Assembly (NCBI GenBank): GCA_002494645.1
Contig: DACE01000033.1
Location: 381 to 64,380, forward strand
Direction of reading: 5' to 3'
DNA length: 64,000 nt
DNA from: Euryarchaeota archaeon UBA256
Lineage (GTDB): Archaea > Thermoplasmatota > Poseidoniia > Poseidoniales > Poseidoniaceae
In this document: piece by piece, positions 1-9,350 of the stretch
Position numbering within the stretch: the stretch's first letter is position 1
Layout of the letters: each line of letters starts with the position of its first letter
Notes under the pieces: generated by a model
Told to the model about the DNA's origin: nothing
Seen by the model: only the letters and a program-made list of their open reading frames with translations
Database searches by the model: none
Position numbers and translations under genes: made by a program

Positions 1-1704
1 TTCCCCGCTTGGTTTGCCTACCTTTTCGCAGAGGCAAACGGCATCTCGATGAAATTACTCGGTTCGGAATGGACTGCTGACGCAATGTTTTCAGCAGCAG
101 TGATGATTGGAGCCCTTTTCGTTGCGATTTGTGCACCATCTCTGGGAGTCATTGCTGACCGACGCATGATCAAAATGTGGTGGCTCCGTGTCCTGACGAT
201 TTTAGGTGCAGTATCTTGTATCCTCCTCGCTCTCTCTCCTTACTTGGGCGTGTCTATAGGTTGGATATGGGCGATGATTATGTTCATGGTCGCCAACGTG
301 GGGCTGAACGGAGCAGGTGTATTTTACAATGCATTGCTCCCTCACATGGGTGATGAATCTGAAATGGATGGCATCTCCAACAAAGCCTTCGCTGCAGGCT
401 ACCTCGGCGGTGGCCTTCTCCTCTTGGTTCACCTCCTCATGGTGACCTTCATCGTTGATGAAAGCGGTTCGGTTCAGTCTTGGGTGATTCCCTTCGCCAT
501 GGCCAGCTCCGGTATTTGGTGGCTTGGTTTCGCACAAATGACCTTCAAGATGGTCCCTGAACCTCACATCGAAAATGAGATGGACCCGATGGGCTTAATC
601 GCTTCAACCAAGATGGCTCTTGGAGAAGTCAAGAAAACGCTCATGGGCATCAAGGAATTCCGCACACTCTTCATCTACATGATTGCCTACTTCTGTTTCA
701 TTGATGGAATCAATTCTGTTACGGCGCTTTCCGGTGTCTTCGGCATTGTCGTGCTCGGATTGACGACGGCGGGTCTGATCGCTACCATCCTCATCATACA
801 ATTCGTCGCAGCACCGGCGGCCATTGGTTTCACCAAACTCGCTGAAAAATGGGGCACCAAGAAAGCGCTTCAATTTTCATTGGTGTGCTGGTGTTTCGTG
901 ATTGTAGGCGCCCTCTCATTTGCTCCTCTTGAGTTGGAAAACCACGACGAATACGATATCCAATATACCTGGGATGCAGACGAAAATACCTACATTGCAA
1001 CAGCACGTGAAGGTGTCAATAACATCGCAGCCCTTCCAGATGATGACGAACAGCAGTGGGCGCTTGACCATGAAGCGATTCTCCCCGTGACTCAGAATCT
1101 CGATTACAAAAGTGGGTATGCTGTAGAATGGGCCTACGAAAAGAACGGAAGCGCTACGCAGAAAAGTGTGGCGCTCAACGCGACAAATCTAGCCGCTCTT
1201 GAAGCAACGATGGCCGAATCACGCTTTTCCTACAGCGTGGATGGCGGTGAATTCGCCAACACCACCGGACTTGGTGTCGAACACCCAACGAGCCTCGGTG
1301 ACGGCAAATTGGACTTCATACCGAATACAGCCCGTGACCTCGTGTGGGGTCCTTTGGGAATCTCTGTCTTCCTACAATTCCTCCTCCTCGGTATCTTTGG
1401 AGGTGCTCTGCTCGGTGGTTCTCAAGGATTAGCTCGCTCAATGTTTGGGCAAATGGTGCCTGAAACGCGCTCTGCAGAATTCTTTGGCTTCTTTGGTTTC
1501 TTCGGAAAGGTCGCTGCTTTGCTCGGACCGTTGATCTATTCTGTGATGACGGTGATGTTCGATTCACGTGTCGGTATTTTCGCCATCTCTCTGCTCATCG
1601 TGGCTGGTGCGATTATTCTGCATCGGGTTGATGTTGAAGACGGAATTGCTGTTGCTCGTGCAGAAGATGAACGCAACCGACAACATGCTCGGTCCACGGC
1701 TTAA
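1..1704 (+). CDS. MFS transporter, UMF1-like (5' partial)
   Basis: The reading frame is open from base 1 (first residues FPAWFAYLF), so the start lies outside the window; 567 residues are visible. Many hydrophobic segments and the loop ADRRMIK, which resembles the MFS loop 2-3 motif, point to a major facilitator. The overall look (early NGAGVFYNALLPHMG, late EFFGFFGFFGKVAALLGPLIY) fits the UMF1/Atg22-like family, often annotated as an amino-acid or peptide exporter. An acidic soluble insert of about 130 residues, encoded near 930-1330, sits between two membrane segments and should face outside. An OPT transporter follows 69 bases downstream, so solute or peptide exchange is a reasonable inference. 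The substrate is unknown. Confidence 0.8.
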   Translation, partial: FPAWFAYLFAEANGISMKLLGSEWTADAMFSAAVMIGALFVAICAPSLGVIADRRMIKMWWLRVLTILGAVSCILLALSPYLGVSIGWIWAMIMFMVANVGLNGAGVFYNALLPHMGDESEMDGISNKAFAAGYLGGGLLLLVHLLMVTFIVDESGSVQSWVIPFAMASSGIWWLGFAQMTFKMVPEPHIENEMDPMGLIASTKMALGEVKKTLMGIKEFRTLFIYMIAYFCFIDGINSVTALSGVFGIVVLGLTTAGLIATILIIQFVAAPAAIGFTKLAEKWGTKKALQFSLVCWCFVIVGALSFAPLELENHDEYDIQYTWDADENTYIATAREGVNNIAALPDDDEQQWALDHEAILPVTQNLDYKSGYAVEWAYEKNGSATQKSVALNATNLAALEATMAESRFSYSVDGGEFANTTGLGVEHPTSLGDGKLDFIPNTARDLVWGPLGISVFLQFLLLGIFGGALLGGSQGLARSMFGQMVPETRSAEFFGFFGFFGKVAALLGPLIYSVMTVMFDSRVGIFAISLLIVAGAIILHRVDVEDGIAVARAEDERNRQHARSTA

Positions 1705-1773
1705 CATCGCAACCGTGATGAAGTGCCTTTGCGTCGTTGAGCACAGGCGCTAAGGCGTGAGCGGGTGGATTGA

Positions 1774-4158
1774 GTGGCTAAAACCGAAGGTGCTGCAGAA
1801 AAAACAGTGGCTAAATCGGCGTACCGCCAGCCTGTCACCCCTGAAGGGATCAAGGCCATTGAAGCGGGAACGCTGACATGGCTTGACGATGAGATGTACA
1901 ACAATCTCAATACGGGTGTCCTTGAGCAATATCTCGAAGAGAAAAACATCCGTGAATCCTTTGAGGTCTCTCACTGGAATACTCCAAAGGTTCTGATCGG
2001 TATCGGTATTGGTGCCATCTTTTCAGGAGTCACTGCCTATATTGGCCTCAAACTCGGCTTGGCCATATCCGCAGCCTGGTACATCGCTTATTTGCTCGGT
2101 ATGGCGCTCAAATGGTCACCGTCTGAAGTCAACATTGCAACGTCTGCTACGACGGGTGCCACACACGCATCAACGGGCTTCATCTTCACCTTCCCTGCAA
2201 TCTTTCTCCTTGCGAGTCAACCGAGTTATGCCTTAGCCGATGGCCCACTGGTGACTCTTGAAGACGGAGAAGCATTTACACTGGCCTTTATCGGTATTGT
2301 CGCCTCGATGTTTGCGGGTTTCCTCGGCGTGATGTACTTCATTATCTTCCGAAGAGTATGGCTGGTGGAAGACCCACTTCCGCTTCCCGGCTTTGAAGCC
2401 ACGTTGAAAATGCTAGACATTTCCTCTGATGTCAGCACGGGGGCTGTAGAACACGCCCGTGATTCCCTCAAAACTATTGGAGTATGGACGGTGCTGACGA
2501 TGGTCGGACTCTTCCTCGTCGAATATCCTCTCATTTGGATGAACGACCGAAAAATCGCTCTTTTGGATTACATTGCAGAATCCCTTCATTATGGCGACAT
2601 CGGCCTTGCGAGTTTTTACTCACATGGTAAAATTCACCAACCTTCAGGTACTGTCGATGGCATCTCTCTCAAGCAGACACATTGGTCTGAAGAAACAGCG
2701 TGGAATCCTTTTGCCTACACCTACATCGGCGTGGCGTTGACGCCATCGATGTTCGCCATCGGTTGGTTCATGAAGACCCGAGTGGCCTTCCTCGTGAACC
2801 TTGGGACCATCGTAGGTTGGTTCTTCTTGGTCCCTCTTGCAGTGTACATGAACATGCCCATTTACGATGCAACGCAACAGGCCAATATCCCAATTCAAGA
2901 TTATGCAAGTGGTGGTTCAGCATCACTGCAAATGATTGCCTTTGCTAAAACCGTTCGAACAATTGCCATTGGTGCAATCGTCGGTGGTGGTATGTTTGGC
3001 CTCGCCAAAATGTGGCGTACCTTCGCCAACATCTTCTCCGATATCGGTGCAGCATTCAAGGGCGATGGTAGCCAAGAATACATGGAAGGAAAAGGGTGGT
3101 ATGAATGGCCACTCAAGCACATTCCAATCTTCATGGCCGTCACCTTCTTCGCCATGATTCTCATCTTTTCAGTCGGAGGATTCTCGCCACTTGCAGCCCT
3201 CGTCTTCGCCCTTGTGCTGATTCTCACTACCTTCATGCTCGGAGCAATTGCAGTCCGTGTCATGGGTGAAACAGGTATTGAACCGGTCTCCGGAACGTCA
3301 TTCATCGTGTTATTGATGCTTCTTGGCGTCTTCTTGAATGCTCAAGAACTCCTTGACCTCTCTACCCAAGACGCAGTTTTGCTTGGCTTGGTTGGCACTA
3401 CCGTCTTTGGTTCCGCCATTTCCATGTCAGGGACCGTCATCGGGGATTACAAGAACAGCCTCTACATTGGCAACCGCCCGTACCACATCTCCAAGGGGAA
3501 CATCATGGGTGTCGTACCTGGTGCCATCATCGGAGCGGGTGTTGCAATCTTCCTTTCCATTCAACTCGCAGAAGGTCGCATTCAATTGATTGCACCACAA
3601 GCCAACGCCTTCGCCACCTTCTCGGTGATCTTCGCAGAAGGCCAAGGCGACCTGACATTGCTTGCGCTTGGCTTCCTTCTCGGTATGTTCGTTGAGTGGG
3701 CAACAGGAATGGGTACCTCCTTCGGTTTGGGAATGTATCTCGACGTCCCTCACACCTTGCCCATGCTCATCGGTGGCGTCGCTCGAGATCGCTGGGAAGA
3801 TAAGAAACTCCAACCGCGCATTGATGCCCTGAAGGAAACGGAAGGTACAACCGTTGCGGAAAAGCAACGTGCGCTGATCTTGCTTGGAACCTTCATGGTC
3901 GCAGCAGGATTGCTAACGGGTGAAGCCTTCTTCGGTACTGAATCAAGTATCCTTTCGTTTATCGATTCGTTATGGTACAACGATGACGGTTCGCCAGCCA
4001 CCATCATGGGCGTTGATGATTTCCCGAATTCAGGTGCTTGGTACGCCATTCGAATGACTGGCCTTATCCTCATCAACGTCATCGTGGGTGCTCTCATCTA
4101 CATCCTCTTCAAGCGAGCTGGCGTCATTGGTGGCGAATCGTCCACCAACGAGGCATGA
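1774..4158 (+). CDS. OPT family oligopeptide/metal transporter
   Basis: A 794-residue polytopic membrane protein that resembles the prokaryotic branch of the oligopeptide transporter (OPT) family. Supporting segments are AYIGLKLGLAISAAWYIAYLLG near residue 90, RVMGETGIEPVSGTS near 500, and the repeated glycine-rich membrane helices. Family members carry di- to tetrapeptides or metal chelates using the proton gradient. The start is a GTG at 1774 (protein MAKTEGAAEK), and a soluble N-terminal tail of about 70 residues precedes the first helix. The DMT gene begins 10 bases after the stop, so the two are probably co-transcribed. The substrate cannot be read from the sequence; peptide uptake would suit a protein-degrading marine heterotroph. 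Confidence 0.85.
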   Translation: MAKTEGAAEKTVAKSAYRQPVTPEGIKAIEAGTLTWLDDEMYNNLNTGVLEQYLEEKNIRESFEVSHWNTPKVLIGIGIGAIFSGVTAYIGLKLGLAISAAWYIAYLLGMALKWSPSEVNIATSATTGATHASTGFIFTFPAIFLLASQPSYALADGPLVTLEDGEAFTLAFIGIVASMFAGFLGVMYFIIFRRVWLVEDPLPLPGFEATLKMLDISSDVSTGAVEHARDSLKTIGVWTVLTMVGLFLVEYPLIWMNDRKIALLDYIAESLHYGDIGLASFYSHGKIHQPSGTVDGISLKQTHWSEETAWNPFAYTYIGVALTPSMFAIGWFMKTRVAFLVNLGTIVGWFFLVPLAVYMNMPIYDATQQANIPIQDYASGGSASLQMIAFAKTVRTIAIGAIVGGGMFGLAKMWRTFANIFSDIGAAFKGDGSQEYMEGKGWYEWPLKHIPIFMAVTFFAMILIFSVGGFSPLAALVFALVLILTTFMLGAIAVRVMGETGIEPVSGTSFIVLLMLLGVFLNAQELLDLSTQDAVLLGLVGTTVFGSAISMSGTVIGDYKNSLYIGNRPYHISKGNIMGVVPGAIIGAGVAIFLSIQLAEGRIQLIAPQANAFATFSVIFAEGQGDLTLLALGFLLGMFVEWATGMGTSFGLGMYLDVPHTLPMLIGGVARDRWEDKKLQPRIDALKETEGTTVAEKQRALILLGTFMVAAGLLTGEAFFGTESSILSFIDSLWYNDDGSPATIMGVDDFPNSGAWYAIRMTGLILINVIVGALIYILFKRAGVIGGESSTNEA

Positions 4159-4168
4159 GTGTGAACCC

Positions 4169-5164
4169 ATGACCAATCAGCCCTCAACGCCTGCATGGGT
4201 TTGGGGATTGCTCGTTGGTGCTGTAATTGGTGTCTCCAGTGCTGGAGCACTCTTCCAACATGTCGATGCGGTCCCGCCTCTTCTAAGGGCATCATGGCGT
4301 TTACAACTTACTTCGATTGTCCTCGCACCTCTCGCTCTATGGCAGTGGCGTAGCACGGATGAACACATCAAGGAACAGTACTGGTCAAGGTCCGCTTGGT
4401 TGCTGATGGGTGCGAGTGGTGTAGCTTTGGCCGCGCATTTCGGAGCGTGGGTTGCGAGTTTAGATGAAACGACATTGACCCATTCACTTCTCTTTGTTAC
4501 CGCCCACCCCCTGGTCATCGTTTTGGGCATGCTCTTACTGTCAAGCCGTATCAAAGGTGTTCGGGCGCCACACCGCTTCGAAAGCATTGGCGCATTGATT
4601 TGTTTTCTTGGTGCAGGCCTGACCCTCATGGATAACGGGTCGAGTCAAGGCGACCAAACGGTCACGGTTTTGGGTGATGCACTCGCCTTTGGTGGTGCTG
4701 TTTTTGTTGTAGGATACATTGTAGTCGGACGTGTATTACGGACATGGATGCCCATCTTCCTCTACGCTTTCCCGGTCACGCTCATTGGGGCGTTGCTTCT
4801 GCTTCCCGCTTCGATGCTTCTTGAGGATGGGATAGCAACCTTTGGTATCTTGGGATGGACTGATGGTGAATTCTTCATCTGGTTTTTGCTCCTTGCCCTC
4901 GCAGCGGGCTTATTGGGCCATACAGGCCTGAACACCTGTTTGCGTTATATTTCTCCACTCATCGTGTCGGTGGCCGTCACGCTTGAACCTGTTCTTGGCT
5001 CGATGATTGGATGGGTCTTTTTCGGAACGGGTATTCCTGGAACATGGACGTGGATTGGTGGTATTATTTTGATGACCGGGCTTTTGTTGGTCGTCTATAC
5101 TTCCGAACGTGTTGCGCTTGAGCAAGCGAACAATGAAAACCGCGATGCACTGCCCAACCAATGA
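4169..5164 (+). CDS. EamA/DMT-superfamily transporter
   Basis: A 331-residue protein with about ten predicted membrane helices in two similar halves, the pattern of EamA (drug/metabolite transporter) proteins. Typical features are the early GAVIGVSSAGALFQHVDAVP stretch and the C-terminal ISPLIVSVAVTLEPVLGSMIGW helix, with the proline-containing LEPV signature of the family. The frame extends upstream into the OPT gene, but ATG 4169 (MTNQPSTPAW) is the likely start, 10 bases after the OPT stop. Family members export metabolites or amino acids; the substrate is unknown. The stop is followed within 11 bases by surE, continuing the run of plus-strand genes. Confidence 0.82.
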   Translation: MTNQPSTPAWVWGLLVGAVIGVSSAGALFQHVDAVPPLLRASWRLQLTSIVLAPLALWQWRSTDEHIKEQYWSRSAWLLMGASGVALAAHFGAWVASLDETTLTHSLLFVTAHPLVIVLGMLLLSSRIKGVRAPHRFESIGALICFLGAGLTLMDNGSSQGDQTVTVLGDALAFGGAVFVVGYIVVGRVLRTWMPIFLYAFPVTLIGALLLLPASMLLEDGIATFGILGWTDGEFFIWFLLLALAAGLLGHTGLNTCLRYISPLIVSVAVTLEPVLGSMIGWVFFGTGIPGTWTWIGGIILMTGLLLVVYTSERVALEQANNENRDALPNQ

Positions 5165-5174
5165 GGTGTTGAAT

Positions 5175-6158
5175 GTGAACGAGAACGGATGGCTTCTGTT
5201 AACCAACGACGACGGCATTGAGGCCGACGGCTTCCGTCAACTCGTACAAGCCCTGCACAAAGCAGGTTATCGGTTGGCTATTATCGCTCCGAGTTCGAAC
5301 CACTCTGCCACGGGCATGCGGATTAATTTGATGACGCCCATGGCCCTACGTTCTCGTTCCGACCTTGTTGAGAAGTGGGGGCTTCAACCCGAAACGACTC
5401 CAGTCCATCTGTTCGAACTGGATGGTACTCCGTGTGATACGATGATTGTAGCCCTCGATGGTGGACTCGAGCATCTTCTGCCTGGTGTACGCCCTCAAAT
5501 GGTCGTATCAGGAGTCAATCTCGGACCAAACCTCTCACAAGATGCCTATCACAGCGGTACGATGGGTGCTGCACGAGAAGCGGGTCTCTACGGCGTACCA
5601 GCAATCGCCACCTCATACACTTCCTTTGACCCAGACGGCATGGAAACTTCGATTCAAGCCACGCTCCAAGCCGTTGAACGGGCATGTTCAATTCTCCCCT
5701 TAGTCGCAGAAAACATGGGACGTCCACACGGGCGTATGGACACGGGATATTTCTCCTCATGGCCTGAACCCCTCAACGATGAACGATGGTTAGCCGATGC
5801 TGAAGGTGCTCTTCGCTCTGCGTTCATAAACGGAGATTTGATGTTGAATCTCAACATTCCTCCGACATGGAATGGTCAATGGGAAACCACTCGTTTAGGT
5901 GTGCGATGGTATAGAAATGCCGTTCGGTTTGATACTGCAGAAGGGGAAGATACGGCGACCTTCACCATTGGGGCTGCCTCGGTCGACCATACTCCGATCC
6001 GTCTGGGTGACTGTGATGCGGTTGAGGTCAACAAAGCCAGTTTGTCGTGTCTTTCTGTCTGGCCACAAAGCCACCCTTTTGCTCTTGATGAGGATCTTCT
6101 CGCCCACGGGCTTGAACAGATAACCGATGGATGGCCTACTTGGCTTCATCAAGGTTGA
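5175..6158 (+). CDS. surE: 5'/3'-nucleotidase SurE
   Basis: SurE is a metal-dependent nucleoside monophosphate phosphatase. The diagnostic TNDDG metal-binding motif lies at residues 10-14, followed by IIAPSSNHSATG and SGVNLGPNLSQDAYHSGTMGAAREA, the conserved SurE core. At 327 residues it is longer than typical 250-residue enzymes; the extra part is C-terminal. GTG 5175 was chosen because GAGGTG at 5163-5168 gives a good binding site six bases upstream and because the TNDDG motif normally sits close to the N-terminus. The 3' end overlaps the convergent trmY gene by 23 bases. Confidence 0.9.
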   Translation: MNENGWLLLTNDDGIEADGFRQLVQALHKAGYRLAIIAPSSNHSATGMRINLMTPMALRSRSDLVEKWGLQPETTPVHLFELDGTPCDTMIVALDGGLEHLLPGVRPQMVVSGVNLGPNLSQDAYHSGTMGAAREAGLYGVPAIATSYTSFDPDGMETSIQATLQAVERACSILPLVAENMGRPHGRMDTGYFSSWPEPLNDERWLADAEGALRSAFINGDLMLNLNIPPTWNGQWETTRLGVRWYRNAVRFDTAEGEDTATFTIGAASVDHTPIRLGDCDAVEVNKASLSCLSVWPQSHPFALDEDLLAHGLEQITDGWPTWLHQG

Positions 6159-6762
6159 GGCGAACACCTTCGTCGAGAAGAAAATGCACGATGCCTATTG
6201 CCAAATGACCCTGCAACCACGAATCTCCTAAAGAGCGAAGTATTGCGTTGGGAAGTTCGCTGACATCAAGTGCTTGGTCGTCACTGAGAATAAAATCAAT
6301 CGCAAGCGGATTGTATTCTCCCGTTTCCGATAAGTTTGCCTCATTGCCCCAGAGCCTCGGCGCTTGTGCATCAAGGGCAATGAGGGGCACTCCCTTCCAT
6401 TCGTTCAGTGTTGTATCCAGTCGTCCTCCACTATGGCTTAATCCACGGCTTATGTCTTGCCATTGGCCTACGGGTGGAAGAGGTGTAGCGATTATTTTCT
6501 TGATAACGCCCGCTATAGAACGCTCTTCTGCGTGGATTCCTGTGATGGTTGAACCGTCAAACTTGATCCTTCGTGGTGGACCAGGCCCTCCCATTAAATG
6601 GAGGACAACAACGACGTCATTACGAAGTCCATGACTTGTCAGAAGCGCGGCCATCGTTGCACGAATGAGCACATCGACGCGGCCAGCACCGCTTGCAAGG
6701 TCGTTGAGTGGCAAGTTCCCTTTGGACATGGCTCGGTGACCGACGATGGCAAAACGTCGCAG
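6136..6762 (-). CDS. trmY: tRNA pseudouridine(54) N1-methyltransferase TrmY
   Basis: TrmY (DUF358, SPOUT fold) methylates pseudouridine 54 in the T loop of archaeal tRNAs using S-adenosylmethionine. The sequence shows the N-terminal NDLASGAGRVDVLIRA block, LTSHGLRNDV, the GGPGPPRRIKFDGS segment, and LIALDAQAP, which resembles the SAM-binding knot region. The first ATG (6729) lies inside the conserved N-terminal strand. The family normally begins xRxFxIVxH, which here is RRFAIVGH preceded by CTG 6762-6760, with GGAGGG six bases upstream. CTG is therefore taken as the probable start (208 residues). The gene lies 2 bases after coaBC and is surely in the same transcript. Confidence 0.85.
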   Translation of the reverse strand: MRRFAIVGHRAMSKGNLPLNDLASGAGRVDVLIRATMAALLTSHGLRNDVVVVLHLMGGPGPPRRIKFDGSTITGIHAEERSIAGVIKKIIATPLPPVGQWQDISRGLSHSGGRLDTTLNEWKGVPLIALDAQAPRLWGNEANLSETGEYNPLAIDFILSDDQALDVSELPNAILRSLGDSWLQGHLAIGIVHFLLDEGVRLNLDEAK

Positions 6763-6764
6763 GA

Positions 6765-7973
6765 TTATCCCTCCATGCCTCGCTCAACGAGGGTGAGAAC
6801 TGCATCGTTGAGGTCACGGGAGCTTTGGAGTACAAAGTGCGCACCATGAGTGTCAACCAGATATCCGCGGGCTTTTCCTTCGACCCCGAGGTCCTCAAGT
6901 CGGTTGGCGATGACTGCGGTCATTCCTGCTTTCTCAATTTGAGCCACGGCTCGGTGAATCAAATCGGTTTGTTTGACGCCCGATTCTAATTTAAAGCCAA
7001 TTCTGACAGCATTCTTGCATGCTTCCTTCAATTCCATAATGTGTTTTGAACTCTCAATAAGAGGGAGATTCAGCGTGCCTTGCTGACTCGCTAATTTGCC
7101 TTCTGCGGGGGTTTCAACAACGTAGTCAAGAACTGCCGCTGCGTGAATCCAGGCATCGATTCCATCGTTGCTGAGGGCCTTGCATTCAGCCAACATCATT
7201 TCAGGGGAGGGTGCATCGATGCAAAGTGGAAGCCATTCGGGTGCAGGGGTGCTTGTCACGCCTTGGACACAGGTGACGTCGTGCCCGTTTCGATAGAGGT
7301 GGTCAGCAAGCTGCCAACCTGTGGTGCCTGAAGATGTATTTTGCACGTAGCGAATGTCATCGATGGCAGATCGTGTCGCACCCAAGGTGACGACAACGTG
7401 TCGTCGGTTAGGTTTCCCCTTGTTGATGAGATTGGCCATTCGAGCGACGATGACAGACGCGTTCGGGGTTTTGCGCTTTCCTTCTTCGTGTGGCCCCCAA
7501 TGAACGCAGACATGTTGTGCTCGAAGACTGTCCACCAGTTCTTTTGTTACTGGGTCGCTGGCCAAGTCTTCATGCATGCTTGGAATCATCATGATTGGCG
7601 TCTTGCGAGAGCGTGCAACCGACAAGGCCATCATCAACGGGCCGTGTTGCAAGCCGTGGAGGTGGCTTGCGATGACATCTCGGGTAGCAGGTGCCACGAG
7701 AACAGCATCGGCTTGGTTGAGCGCTGTTAAATCGCCGTCCCAATCGGTAATGACCTCGGCTTGCGACGCCCATCGTACTGCAAGTGGTGTAATGATTCGT
7801 TGCGCTGAACCTGTCATAATCACCGTAAGTTCAGCTCCATGACGACGCAGTTCACGAGCAAGTTTGACCGTTTCAACGGCAGCGATGCCACCTGTGACAC
7901 CGAGGACGATATGACGGCCTTCAAGCGAGTCGCCAGCCGATTCAACATCGGTGTCACGGTTCACCATGTTCAC
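6765..7973 (-). CDS. coaBC: Bifunctional phosphopantothenoylcysteine decarboxylase/ligase CoaBC (Dfp)
   Basis: This two-domain coenzyme A enzyme joins cysteine to phosphopantothenate and decarboxylates the product. The N-terminal flavoprotein half shows VLGVTGGIAAVETVKLAREL and the VLVAPATRDVIASHLHGL region. The C-terminal ligase half shows VVTLGATRSAIDDIRYVQNTSSGTTGWQLADHL and AAVLDYVVETPAEGKL. At 402 residues it is a normal length for the fused form. Start choice is uncertain: GTG 7973, ATG 7967 and GTG 7961 are all in frame close together; the outermost is given. It is the first gene of a coaBC-trmY operon and diverges from the gene at 8027 with only about 50 bases between. Confidence 0.9.
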   Translation of the reverse strand: MNMVNRDTDVESAGDSLEGRHIVLGVTGGIAAVETVKLARELRRHGAELTVIMTGSAQRIITPLAVRWASQAEVITDWDGDLTALNQADAVLVAPATRDVIASHLHGLQHGPLMMALSVARSRKTPIMMIPSMHEDLASDPVTKELVDSLRAQHVCVHWGPHEEGKRKTPNASVIVARMANLINKGKPNRRHVVVTLGATRSAIDDIRYVQNTSSGTTGWQLADHLYRNGHDVTCVQGVTSTPAPEWLPLCIDAPSPEMMLAECKALSNDGIDAWIHAAAVLDYVVETPAEGKLASQQGTLNLPLIESSKHIMELKEACKNAVRIGFKLESGVKQTDLIHRAVAQIEKAGMTAVIANRLEDLGVEGKARGYLVDTHGAHFVLQSSRDLNDAVLTLVERGMEG

Positions 7974-8026
7974 CCGAGTTTGCCAACCATCATGACTTCT
8001 TCGCTTCTTCTCTTCCCGTTCATCAA

Positions 8027-8698
8027 ATGGTTCAAATGCCCCTCAGTGCACGAAAGCATGTGGCCACGAACAGGGCGGATGACATGGTGCTGGCGGGTTC
8101 TGCACCCACACCTGCTCACGGAGGAGACCCGATTGCTCACATCCATCGGGGAACATCCTTCATCATCCTCGTTGATGCGGCCATCGTCATCTATCTCCTT
8201 TACACGGCCATGCAAGCACTGAATTTAGCCACAGGTTTTGCAGGTTCAATGTTTTTTGCAACCTCTGTATTCAGCGGATTGTTGATCTATTCCGGCTATC
8301 GGAATCGACGCCAATGGGCGTATTGGCCGGCGGTGATTATTTTGATTTTAGCCAGTCTCATGTTTGGCTTCCTCGCGTTTTTGAATCTCCTTCAAACACT
8401 CGCAACTGGAATGCTCTCACCTCTTCTCTTTGTGTTTTTATTGGGCTGGGCTGGACTTGGGTCGGGACGACGTGCAATTTTCCACTGGCATCCAGCCTAT
8501 CGCTCCGGCTATGCTCGTTTAACTTCAGAACAAGCCTTTGAACTTCAAGACGGAGAGATGTTGGCTGCCTGTCCGAATTGTTTGGCAGTCCTCGCCATCC
8601 AGCCAACGATGCTTGGTAAGTCTGACCGATGCCCTCACTGCGGTGCATCACTCGTGAATGAACATCTCTTCAATCGTTACGGCACTGAAGAAGAATGA
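8027..8698 (+). CDS. Membrane protein with C-terminal zinc ribbon
   Basis: Family not recognised. The 223-residue protein has about four hydrophobic segments (around residues 45-65, 70-90, 103-125 and 128-147) and then a cytoplasmic C-terminal zinc ribbon with two CPxC pairs, CPNC and CPHC, near residues 182 and 204. The layout suggests a small integral membrane protein with a metal-stabilised soluble tail. The start is uncertain: ATG 8027 is given, but ATG 8084, preceded by the purine-rich GGGCGGATGAC, would leave a more normal gap to the divergent coaBC gene. No function is assigned. Confidence 0.7.
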   Translation: MVQMPLSARKHVATNRADDMVLAGSAPTPAHGGDPIAHIHRGTSFIILVDAAIVIYLLYTAMQALNLATGFAGSMFFATSVFSGLLIYSGYRNRRQWAYWPAVIILILASLMFGFLAFLNLLQTLATGMLSPLLFVFLLGWAGLGSGRRAIFHWHPAYRSGYARLTSEQAFELQDGEMLAACPNCLAVLAIQPTMLGKSDRCPHCGASLVNEHLFNRYGTEEE

Positions 8699-8770
8699 CT
8701 TTTTCCAAGAAATCCAATCAAAGGAGGCTTCTTGAAGGAAAGCCTTCACGCATAGGCGAGGCAGACAGGT

Positions 8771-9346
8771 ATGTCAAGCATTCAAGAGCGGCTCCAACAA
8801 CTCTTGGACGGCGAACTTGACCCAGCCGACATTGCCGACGACCCGACCTTGGTCAGCCTCGCAGACCGCATTTATGGAATTAAAATCGCTGCTGTGCAAC
8901 CGGTCAAGGCAAGAGATTTGACTCCACAGAATCCCACTGCCTCTGTTACGGAAATCGCCCCTCCCACAGACATGATGATCGAGGTCATCGCCCCAGAGGC
9001 TCCAGCCCTTGACCTTACACTCCCCGCCAACCCTGCAAAGGAACTCGATATGCCTCCCGTGCCCAAGCGCCAATCCAATACCATGCGCTGGGTCTTTACA
9101 GCTGGGCTTTTGGTGAGCATTCTCAACCTGCTTGGGGTCTTTGGTTACCTCTTTGGAGGTCTTTGTGACCCCAACGACATCTGTCCAAGCGATGGCGCTA
9201 CCCGAATCAATTGGGCTTCAATTCATCAGATTACATCGGGGTATGGTTGGAGTCCAAGTGTATTGGATGGCAGTTTCGGTATCCCTGACATCGTTGCAGT
9301 TGTTTCTACTTCCGTACTTATGGTCTTCTTTACTCGTGGGAAGTGA
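8771..9346 (+). CDS. Hypothetical membrane protein
   Basis: Family not recognised. The 191-residue protein starts with a short helical stretch (IQERLQQLLDGELDPADIADDPTL), continues with an alanine/proline-rich acidic linker to about residue 100, then has two membrane helices (around 105-127 and 168-186). The loop between them carries two cysteines (LCDPNDIC) that could form a disulfide if outside the cell. The gene is followed 4 bases later by another small membrane protein, so they may work together. No function is assigned. Confidence 0.65.
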   Translation: MSSIQERLQQLLDGELDPADIADDPTLVSLADRIYGIKIAAVQPVKARDLTPQNPTASVTEIAPPTDMMIEVIAPEAPALDLTLPANPAKELDMPPVPKRQSNTMRWVFTAGLLVSILNLLGVFGYLFGGLCDPNDICPSDGATRINWASIHQITSGYGWSPSVLDGSFGIPDIVAVVSTSVLMVFFTRGK

Positions 9347-9350
9347 AGTT

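Noticed and set aside
2901..3305. Minus-strand frame of 134 codons inside the OPT transporter gene
   Set aside because: It is a shadow of the OPT reading frame with no recognisable features.
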